This document shows positions 58,801 through 64,000 of a DNA stretch of 64,000 bases, in pieces. The stretch's first letter is position 1. Each line of letters begins with the position of its first letter. Source of the stretch: Gorsachius magnificus (Eukaryota; Chordata; Aves; Pelecaniformes; Ardeidae); contig CM067086.1 in the NCBI GenBank assembly GCA_034008185.1, forward strand, positions 29,037,007 to 29,101,006, in the 5' to 3' direction. A program made the position numbers and the translations under genes. A model generated the notes under the pieces. That model saw nothing but the letters and a program-made list of their open reading frames with translations, was not told the origin of the DNA and ran no database searches.

Positions 58801-61800
58801 TTTTTAAATACTTCCCTGCCTCCATGTTTTATTGTGGAGGTTATAGAATTTGGTAGTTATGTTCCATTTTAAGTATGTGTCTTTTGCCAGCTGCATGAGA
58901 GTTTGACCAAATTTTGCTAAGTTTTATAACCTTTGAAAAACATATGAGCAAGTATTCCACAGAAATGTCTTTGATTTGTAAAGGTACAATTTCTAAAAGT
59001 TATGCCGCCACTGAATGTGCTTGGCCCTCAACATGCCTTCCAGAAACTGGTGAAATATACATTAAATGCTGGGTACTATTAGCATATCTTTCATTATACC
59101 ATCTTATAAATTTGCTGTTTATACCAAGGGAAGTTGTCAGTGGCATGCACATTCTCTGTTGAACGTCTTTTTACTCACCTGTAAATCTTTTGCCTGAAAC
59201 AATTTTATGTATTGCTCCTGCCATGCTTGGATCAATTCAGACCAGGCTTGCTGTAGTCTGGAGAGGGATTGATGAATCTCAGGGGTTGCGTAGTGACCAG
59301 AACTGGCAAGTTCTTGACCATAGTTACTGAGAGAGTTGAATCTTTCCATTCGTGCTTCAATCTCCTCCTAAAATATATTACTAAGGTTGATGTCAAGGGT
59401 TTACAGAATGCCAGCTATTCAGAATACAAGCCTTAAGGGGAAGAATATGGGCTGTAACTTTCCAACACTAATATTTTATGGAAAATATTCATCTTTGAGC
59501 TATGTTACTGAAAGAGCATAGAATTGCCTAAGAGAAAATAAATGTGGACAATAAATGACTTTATTGCTCTAGGAACAACTGGTCTCCTACAAATCAAAAT
59601 TTGGATTAAATTAGAAACAGGTTAGAAAATGCTTAGATATAAATGAACAGAGTTCTGAGCACCCATAATACTCCGCCCAGTCTTCCTACATAAAGGTGAT
59701 TCTTATGAGAAACAGTGCCTAGAATTTTTCCTCTTCTGCCAAATAAGTCAGCATCAGCTTATTACATTAAAGACACGATTTTACTTTATTTTGTGGTGTT
59801 AAAATGAAATACATTTTACTTTTTCACCTGGCCTGGGGAATGAATTATGCCTATATACTGAATCCTGAAGATGAAAGCATTACAAGCAACTAGGACCCCT
59901 GCAAACTGAATCTGGAATTCCTAATGTAAACAATTTGAAAACAAAAATAACCGTAGGCTGAAATAATACCACGTATTAACTCATAAACCACCTTAAAAAC
60001 TATGGCATGTACTATTAAATGTCTGAAATGAGAACTGCTGGTGTTGGGGTCTTTTTGGGGGGTGGTGTTGCCCAGTCATAGATAACACAGCTGTAAGACA
60101 GCCACTCTATTTTTTTTAATTCAGATTAGCACCTAGTGTTCAACTCTAGTCTTTCCTGAGGACTTTGGTTTGAGTCGCTAACCTGAATGAAAAAAAAAGC
60201 CCTCCTTTTTTCTTGTCTTGCCTATAATTTTGGTTTAGTCAACTCAATACAAAAGAACATCCTGCCTGGATTCCTCCTTTTCTGTGTGACTCTCTCCTTA
60301 GAGTCATTTGGGTTCCTTTGCTAACAGGTATTAAAGACTGAGCTCTTGCTGCCATCTAAATTTGGAGTACAGTACCTCACTGGTTTGGGGTATTTCTATT
60401 GTGACAAAGAATTATTAGCAAAAACATTAAGTCTGTGACATGAGAGAGCATTGTTAAAATGGAAGACTAAAGAAGGAGAGGACTTCAGGCACTTCATCCT
60501 AAATTCAATTCCAGAAAATGAATCAGGATCTACAAACTATTTGTGCTAATAATGGGACCCACAAAGCACTGGCTATTAGTCATGATTCTGGGAAAATGAT
60601 TTTTAGAAAAAGTAACAAAACTGCAAAGACAAGGTAACACAACAGCTGAAAGATAGCTATAACACTTGGGAAAAAGTAAAATATTAACTTTTTTCTAAGG
60701 TTAATTAACAACATCTCTCCTTTTAGAAAGTTGACAAAAAATATTAGCCAAATGACCTGCCAAAAGATTGTGTGGTAATTAGTACTGGGATATGAAGTGC
60801 TTCAGAACTGAATGTGTAGTACCATCCAATAGTAATTTACTGCCTTGTGTGAGACAAACTGCTGGTTTTATTTTCCTCTCAGGCAAATGGAGTTTGCATG
60901 ACAAAAATCTAACTCAAAGCTGGAATGGCATTAACTGGCATTAACTTTCTGGCAATCCGAATAAAGAGATCACTAGTGAGCATGTTTTGATACTGAACCA
61001 CTATCAAACTTTTTATAGATTATAGCTTTTTACCTATAGGGTTGGACAGCAGTACAGGTGAGAGATAATGGGGCTTTCTGAGACTTTTTGCAGAGATGCA
61101 AGCTGCCAAACAGCCCATGGGATAGAGTTCTGTCAGTATGTAGGTGACTTCTGTCCCTAGCCTGTTATTGAAAACACTCTTTTCACCATGTTATTGACAT
61201 ATGCATGCAGCAAAATTCTGCTGTGCCTGCAGCAATTAATTCCCATGGGAAAGATTCCCAGTATGTTCAATTGGAAGTGATGATGATACTTGCCTTTCTC
61301 TCCTGATGCTCCTCAATCATGCTTTCCACTTCATTTGCACTTTTAGGAAGTCCTCCCGCTTCCATTAAGCCTCTGATGTTTTGGGTCCAATCTAGCATCT
61401 CCTTCATCTCCAAGTTAAACTTCTGCAACTGATATGAGGCTGCCAGCTTCTCTTTCCTGCCACACAATGTACAGTTCAGCATTATCCAACACAGAATTAT
61501 CTAGTTACTTCTCCCTCCCCATTTGCAGAGAGGGTATCCTAGGAGAAGCCGTATGCAGTGAATTCAAGTCTCCTAGCTTTCTCTTACAGCTCCTAACAGT
61601 CCTCATGTTAAACCAAAATCACAGGAGATGCACACTGCCTTGGAAACAACATGCTTACCTTATTTTCTACATCAGTTCATTAGGACAAGAAAGGTGAAAA
61701 AGTCTTCATAGCTGTTGCTTCCAGCAATGATTACAGCTCAGGCCTAAGCCATTCTTGTTTTGGTAAGAGTTAAGAAAAAAAAATATCTTCTAGAACCATC

Positions 61801-63872
61801 CAAAAATAAGTCTTTCACAAAGGCTTCACGATAGATTTCATCTGATAGTCTAGAGGCATTTTAGTAACGTTCTTTATTGGGATAAGCCACAGACTCAATG
61901 TATTAGTTTTCCCAAAGTCACATCAGTGGAACTTGTCTTGTACCAAATCACACTTGTTCCAATGCAAGTGTCTTAGCTGCCTGTATAAACTTTGTAAAGG
62001 ATCCTCAAAAACTTTTCAAAGGTCCCTGGCAAGTAGATCTGAGACCCCAGGGAGAAGCTTTGCTCCTGCTGAGAGATATTCAGTCCACTAGAAGTCTTTA
62101 CCTTTGTTTGGCCTGTCCCTGGAGTCGTAGCCAGTTATTTTTCATCTCCTGTTGCTTCATAGTCAGTTTGTCATTTATGGATGGATTCCTTGTGGAAAGG
62201 CGGAAAGATTCCAATTGCAATGGCTGGGAAGAGATTTATAGTGGGGTGAATTTATGCCAAATGCTTATATTTGTTCCTGAGTTTGCCTTTCAGGAAAAGT
62301 AGCTCATTTTAAGATCCTAGTTTTCAAAAGCAGGTACTTATATTACAATAACAAAGGTACTTGTTATATGCACAAAATATACATACACATTTGCGAGCAA
62401 TCATCCATGTGAAGAAAGAGCTGTGTGGGTTACTTCACATGCACAAATGTTAATTTACAATTAAGAAGGTAGAATAGGGACAAACATACAGGAAAATGAA
62501 GTGCTAACTGTAACCTCTAACTTAATCTAACTAAGATGGGTAATGAAAGCTAAGAAAATCTGGAAGTATGCAGAAGCAACCAGATTTGCCTTTCAGCAGA
62601 AGCCTCAAAAATAATTCGTATCTATTTCAGCTAACAGCAGCATCAAAACAGTGCATCCAGTGTAGACTTCTAGTTGATGATGTTTTCCTTAACACAGCCT
62701 GATAAACAGGAATGAGCATTCACCAACCCAGGCTTAGAGTTGGTATCTTTCTTGTAAAACTCCATTAGATTGATGAAAATGAAGAATTTTAATTAAGCAG
62801 AAAGGAGAATATGCCAGGCTGATTTTAATCCATTAGAAAAGTACATGGTATTTGTGGCAGCATCAGAAAAAAAAAACCAAACCAAAAAACCCAAACCTTG
62901 CTCATCTTTCTGTTTCCATAGAGCGCTCCCCCATACAGCCTTGCTAATGCTATCTATGGAATGCTGACTAGTATTCACCCACGTTTCATATGAGAATTAG
63001 CTAACAAAGTCACAATGTGTGAAGCTATCACACATATTGTCACCATTTGCATACTACTGTGAAGAAAAAGTTTAGAGAAAGTTTGCAAAAATATTTTCTA
63101 TATGAAAAGGCTTAATATTCTGGCCAGCAGTGAAAACAGTGAGAGGTTGTCATAGGATTTCTACTACTGAGGTTCAGCTGAGAACATTTCTTTTTATTAA
63201 AAATATGCAATTATATAGGAGCTCAGACCCATATTTAATGGTCAAAATTAGTCCTAAATGATGCAAAGTGGCCATTTTACAAAAGCCTGAGCTGATCAGG
63301 CAGGCAATTATAACCTAAGATTTCTCGTTTTGATGTCTAAGTCAGACAACTACATGCACTGTGGGTTTTGCATTTTAGCACTAAGCAGAACTGGTTGTGA
63401 TTTTGGTTCAAGTCAGTACAGAAACTGGGGAAAAAACAGAAACTTAAATTTGGATTCCACACTTTCCAAAAGGTATAGGACAGTCTAATCTGTTTTGCAG
63501 GGGAAGGCCAGAGAATCAACTAACATGTTAAAAAGGGACTTATCTCAGATTCGGCGCATCAGAAAGAATAACATTTGACACAATAAAGTAGGATTAAGCA
63601 GCACAGTATTTTACTGAGAAGAAATCTGTGCTGCATTTGCACCGCAGTGCAATTCATATTAATGAATCTGAAAAGTCACGCTGATCGTTGTACCATGTTT
63701 CCAAGAAGCAAAAATGAACTTTTTTTTACAGCATCCTCTGTACTTCCCCACTTCTTACCTCCATTTTGGACTTAATAACACTGATTTCTCTCTCCATCTC
63801 TTCATGCCTTCGAATCAGGTTTTCAACACTTTCCACATCTTTCCCATAATCCAGTGCTTGTATCAGTACACT
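34425..63872 (-). CDS. SPTBN5: Beta-V (heavy) spectrin, C-terminal 27 exons, 5' part outside window
   Basis: Beta-spectrins cross-link actin and, with alpha-spectrin, form the membrane skeleton; SPTBN5 is the vertebrate counterpart of fly beta-heavy karst. Reading 63872 down to 34425, 27 exons join in frame into 1521 residues and a TGA stop. In window numbering: a partial repeat (1-about 95), nine full triple-helical repeats marked by helix A motifs such as DWTQNI, SWLSSKEAFL, KWLEDVENEL, AWVHEKL, AWLAERSF, AWLSSKQ, GWMQEKE and AWANEM, then a terminal half-repeat with AWLAAKESFL (about 1035-1110). That A/B-helix half-repeat is the alpha-spectrin tetramerisation site in beta-spectrins. A Ser/Pro-rich linker (about 1111-1306), a PH domain (1314-1418) and a Ser/Thr-rich tail (1419-1521) follow. 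The linker plus PH domain rule out alpha-spectrins; synteny with PLA2G4B points to SPTBN5. The CH domains and roughly 2000 residues lie beyond 64000. Confidence 0.92.
35349..35484 (-). CDS. SPTBN5: SPTBN5 exon (C-terminal tail)
   Basis: HSNRSHSTVMLQPFAPNTET then RDSAERPTSKSSLL. Found by phase: it is the open stretch between acceptor TTTGACTCTGCAG and donor GTAGGC that joins the phase 1 end of the PH exon to the phase 2 start of the last exon. No family match for the tail is recognised. Confidence 0.75.
35966..36051 (-). CDS. SPTBN5: SPTBN5 exon (PH domain end)
   Basis: LKDGAEYFFAAPSQSLMEDW then LQSLQNNI, the last strand and C-terminal helix with the invariant PH Trp. Acceptor TATTTACAG, donor GTACAT, ends in phase 1. 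Confidence 0.92.
36247..36338 (-). CDS. SPTBN5: SPTBN5 exon (PH domain)
   Basis: NVPVLLSLSIPGAKCERLVN then YTRKENTFML, PH strands 5-6. Acceptor CTCCTTCAG, donor GTAAGT, ends in phase 2. Confidence 0.92.
36757..36843 (-). CDS. SPTBN5: SPTBN5 exon (PH domain)
   Basis: 29 codons, PGSRSWKSFYVKLDGLKLDF then YNDEKEASK, PH strands 2-4. Acceptor TCATGTAG, donor GTAATT, phase 0. Confidence 0.92.
38338..38409 (-). CDS. SPTBN5: SPTBN5 exon (PH domain start)
   Basis: 24 codons, VSASLQHMEGFLEKRDQVLP then GRQQ; MEGFLEKR is the first strand of the spectrin PH domain. Acceptor TGTGTCTCAG, donor GTAAGA. Confidence 0.92.
39362..39964 (-). CDS. SPTBN5: SPTBN5 large exon, Ser/Pro-rich linker
   Basis: 201 codons in one exon, by far the longest in the window part. 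It starts RETNLLKQVDTEESEQKDKG, has a basic patch (VPSLRRKTSYKRN) and then many SP and TP sites (SETTPPTPKMVGP, SSPLSPTPISQQ, ATPPEPGQR). It separates the half-repeat from the PH domain, is predicted disordered and may carry proline-directed phosphorylation sites. Acceptor TGTCCTACAG, donor GTAAGT. Confidence 0.9.
40983..41087 (-). CDS. SPTBN5: SPTBN5 exon (terminal half-repeat helix B)
   Basis: 35 codons, DSVSEVEELLKKHHDFEKML then AAQEEKFAQLSRKTK, the second helix of the half-repeat that completes a three-helix bundle with alpha-spectrin. Acceptor TTTCCATCCAG, donor GTGAGA. Confidence 0.92.
41990..42166 (-). CDS. SPTBN5: SPTBN5 exon (helix C and terminal half-repeat helix A)
   Basis: 59 codons, IEEKLLELSELMKKVKESWD then RELEQAEAWLAAKESFLSDP. 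The AEAWLAAKE helix matches the start of the partial last repeat of beta-spectrins. Acceptor ATTTTTCTAG, donor GTGAGT. Confidence 0.92.
43140..43329 (-). CDS. SPTBN5: SPTBN5 exon (helix A/B)
   Basis: AWANEMHALVISEELANDVL, then RHEEYKREIEKQWLKYEEMQ. Acceptor GTTCTGTAG, donor GTGTGT, ends in phase 0. Confidence 0.91.
44170..44387 (-). CDS. SPTBN5: SPTBN5 exon (helix B/C)
   Basis: RDLGAIMKELERIRGEAWHL, LTDVDECWENLDKKFLERKA and EQVQLYFNDCREL. Acceptor TCTGTTCCAG, donor GTATGT, ends in phase 2. Confidence 0.92.
44825..44980 (-). CDS. SPTBN5: SPTBN5 exon (helix A)
   Basis: 52 codons, NLKAAQQVHQYDHDVDEVKG then WMQEKEAVVDIEDYGYDLPG. Acceptor TTTATTCCAG, donor GTAAGG. Confidence 0.93.
45992..46186 (-). 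CDS. SPTBN5: SPTBN5 exon (helix B/C)
   Basis: 65 codons, VLDKKFKDFVNEVKPLAHSK and QKRTKQINEMWEKLCHAIQA. Acceptor TTATCCTGCAG, donor GTAGGA. Confidence 0.93.
46914..47118 (-). CDS. SPTBN5: SPTBN5 exon (helix C, next helix A)
   Basis: AILSKLQKILADYQSLLKKA, FEREFQLVDAWLSSKQSVAE and DDYGQDLDDVE. Acceptor TTCTTTGCAG, donor GTAAAA. Confidence 0.93.
47710..47906 (-). CDS. SPTBN5: SPTBN5 exon (helix A/B)
   Basis: LLEVEAWLAERSFILETSDC then ALLRKLEATKLDLDGFRPRI. Acceptor TTTTATACAG, donor GTAGGA, ends in phase 2. Confidence 0.93.
48286..48498 (-). CDS. SPTBN5: SPTBN5 exon (helix B/C)
   Basis: 71 codons, NLENEISSRDALTKAVLSTG, HLKELETSVETLKAEAQQRR and YEAHLFLNE. Acceptor CTCTTTCCAG, donor GTAAAG. Preceded by the longest intron of the visible part, 2.9 kb. 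Confidence 0.93.
49848..49874. repeat. Poly-A tract of 27 bases
   Basis: An uninterrupted run of A on the + strand in an SPTBN5 intron. No retrogene body is recognisable beside it. Confidence 0.9.
50591..50621. repeat. Composite (CT)n(AT)n(CA)n microsatellite
   Basis: CTCTCTCTCTCT, then GTATATATAT, then CACACACA in direct succession. Confidence 0.88.
51441..51627 (-). CDS. SPTBN5: SPTBN5 exon (helix C, next helix A)
   Basis: YKSLRDPLQERRGSLEASRL, FFRDVDEELAWVHEKLTMAS and YGQSLATVQSLQEKHQ. Acceptor AAACCTACAG, donor GTAATG. Confidence 0.93.
51797..52053 (-). CDS. SPTBN5: SPTBN5 exon (most of one repeat)
   Basis: GLHFQRSVEDMEKWLEDVE, LKKQEELEGDIAGHRDRLQE and FLADELEERVDQLVQR, almost a full repeat in one exon. 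Acceptor CTTGTCCTCAG. The donor GTGTGT at 51796 is fixed by frame, ending in phase 2. Confidence 0.92.
52791..52928 (-). CDS. SPTBN5: SPTBN5 exon (helix B/C)
   Basis: 46 codons, EGEKMLRDRHYAPEAIQSRL then EMEELWEELLASCQDKQAKL. Acceptor CTGCTATAG, donor GTAATA. Confidence 0.93.
53820..53858. repeat. Short inverted repeat
   Basis: Arms TTTAATCCCCCT (53820-53831) and AGGGGGGTTAAA (53847-53858), 11 of 12 pairs plus one G-T wobble, around a 15-base loop. Confidence 0.7.
53887..53899. repeat. Poly-G run of 13 bases
   Basis: Thirteen consecutive G on the + strand after a T-rich tract and TTAAAA, within an SPTBN5 intron. Long G runs are error-prone in assemblies. Confidence 0.85.
54571..54717 (-). 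CDS. SPTBN5: SPTBN5 exon (helix A/B)
   Basis: 49 codons, VATWINEKNSIAQDDSWKD, then LQTKLQKHQTFQAEIMANR. Acceptor CCTCCCCAAAG, donor GTGAGA, phase 0 at both ends. Confidence 0.93.
55351..55441 (-). CDS. SPTBN5: SPTBN5 exon (helix C to next repeat)
   Basis: KEKLLENAAARRHLLEESRL then LQKLLRNSFE, completing one repeat and leading into the next helix A. Acceptor TTCATCACAG, donor GTACAA. Confidence 0.92.
56501..56673 (-). CDS. SPTBN5: SPTBN5 exon (helix B)
   Basis: DSVSSVESLQRKHTQFEKVL and AQQLMQDKHYDSDNITNRC, helix B and the B-C turn. Acceptor TTCTATCCAG, donor GTGAAG, ends in phase 2. Confidence 0.93.
56674..58094 (-). other. SPTBN5 1.4 kb intron
   Basis: AT-rich sequence with no exon, repeat family or RNA gene that I can recognise. 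Confidence 0.6.
58095..58172 (-). CDS. SPTBN5: SPTBN5 exon (helix A)
   Basis: 26 codons, KFYGYVEQTESWLSSKEAFL then ANEDLG: a textbook repeat helix A with the conserved Trp. Acceptor CCCTATACAG, donor GTAGGT. Confidence 0.93.
58684..58818. repeat. Perfect 13-base inverted repeat pair
   Basis: CAGGGAAGTATTT at 58684-58696 and its exact reverse complement at 58806-58818, 109 bases apart, with poly-A (58731-58744) and poly-T (58793-58805) runs between them. In an SPTBN5 intron. Confidence 0.75.
59179..59367 (-). CDS. SPTBN5: SPTBN5 exon (spectrin repeat)
   Basis: 63 codons, EEIEARMERFNSLSNYGQEL then LSRLQQAWSELIQAWQEQY. Acceptor ATATTTTAG, donor GTGAGT, phase 0 at both ends. Confidence 0.93.
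59368..61293 (-). other. SPTBN5 1.9 kb GC-AG intron
   Basis: Bounded by donor GCAAGT (61293-61288) and acceptor TTTTAG. AT-rich; no exon, RNA gene or recognisable transposon inside. Confidence 0.75.
61294..61456 (-). CDS. SPTBN5: SPTBN5 exon (helix A, with GC donor)
   Basis: KEKLAASYQLQKFNLEMKEM, LDWTQNIRGLMEAGGLPKS and EVESMIEEHQERK. Acceptor TGTGGCAG. The frame-compatible donor is AAG|GCAAGT, a GC-type 5' splice site; no GT donor fits nearby. Confidence 0.9.
62102..62223 (-). CDS. SPTBN5: SPTBN5 exon (helix B/C)
   Basis: PLQLESFRLSTRNPSINDKL then KQQEMKNNWLRLQGQAKQR, the end of helix B and start of helix C. A nearer AG at 62198 would break the frame; acceptor CTCTTCCCAG before 62223 keeps phase 0. 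Donor GTAAAG, ends in phase 2. Confidence 0.88.
62224..63758 (-). other. SPTBN5 1.5 kb intron
   Basis: Runs from donor GTAAGA at 63758 to acceptor CTTCCCAG. No exon is needed here because the flanking exons join in phase 0. No repeat family recognised. Confidence 0.65.
63759..63872 (-). CDS. SPTBN5: SPTBN5 exon (first in window, spectrin repeat helix B)
   Basis: 38 codons, SVLIQALDYGKDVESVENLI and RRHEEMEREISVIKSKME, the A-B boundary and helix B of a repeat (DYGKDVESVE and RRHE are repeat hallmarks). Acceptor CCCCCTCCAG, donor GTAAGA, phase 0 at both ends. Confidence 0.92.
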
Positions 63873-64000
63873 CTGGAGGGGGCAGTAAGATGTGCAAATG
63901 GTGAAGATGAAAAAAAGCAGAAGGATCACATCTTAATACTTTCAAATAGTCTTCTCCTTCCCTTCTTCATATTGCATCTGAATGTTTTTATTGTCTTTTA

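Noticed and set aside
62102..62198. Shorter SPTBN5 exon starting at the AG just before 62198
   Set aside because: It would not join in frame to the exon ending at 63759. The longer version from 62223 keeps phase 0 and adds spectrin-like sequence.
1..64000. CRISPR arrays, tRNA or rRNA genes, viral or bacterial operons
   Set aside because: No regularly spaced repeats, cloverleaf-like sequences, rRNA segments, or compact intronless gene runs were recognised on either strand.

Overview
The window is vertebrate nuclear DNA, most likely from a bird. The best taxon marker is a CR1 retrotransposon tail at 12744-13000, with the avian-type end built from repeats of an ATTCTATG-like unit and the remnant of a CR1 ORF2 C-terminus. 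Older, more diverged CR1 pieces lie near 5.6 kb and 33 kb. Genes are split into many small exons with GT-AG introns, and there is no bacterial or viral gene organisation.

Two protein-coding genes face each other tail to tail. On the + strand, 546-23973 holds 19 exons of a group IVB-like cytosolic phospholipase A2 (PLA2G4B). All exons join in frame to 807 residues: an N-terminal C2 domain, then a lipase domain with an intact GGG oxyanion loop, a GASGS serine nucleophile and a DVG aspartate. The first visible exon begins right after a splice acceptor, so the transcript starts upstream of the window. On the - strand, 63872 down to 34425 holds the last 27 exons of a giant beta-spectrin, SPTBN5 (beta-V, beta-heavy). 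They join in frame to 1521 residues: about ten spectrin repeats, a terminal half-repeat of the kind that pairs with alpha-spectrin, a long Ser/Pro-rich linker encoded mostly by one 603-base exon, a PH domain, and a Ser/Thr-rich tail ending in a stop codon. The actin-binding (CH) end and most repeats lie beyond 64000.

The order PLA2G4B (+) then SPTBN5 (-) matches the human 15q15 arrangement JMJD7-PLA2G4B / SPTBN5 / EHD4, which supports both identifications. The proteins have no obvious shared pathway: one is a calcium- and membrane-dependent lipid hydrolase, the other a membrane-skeleton scaffold. Between them is about 10.4 kb without any gene I can support. It holds simple repeats, an ancient CR1 and a non-repetitive stretch (about 30.1-32.3 kb) that looks like a candidate regulatory block. 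Introns otherwise contain small repeats and no other genes.

No clearly novel system is present. The most useful second-look items are a GC-AG intron in SPTBN5, a pair of frame-compatible alternative splice sites directly before the PLA2G4B active site, the unusual linker and tail of SPTBN5, and the missing 5' end of PLA2G4B.
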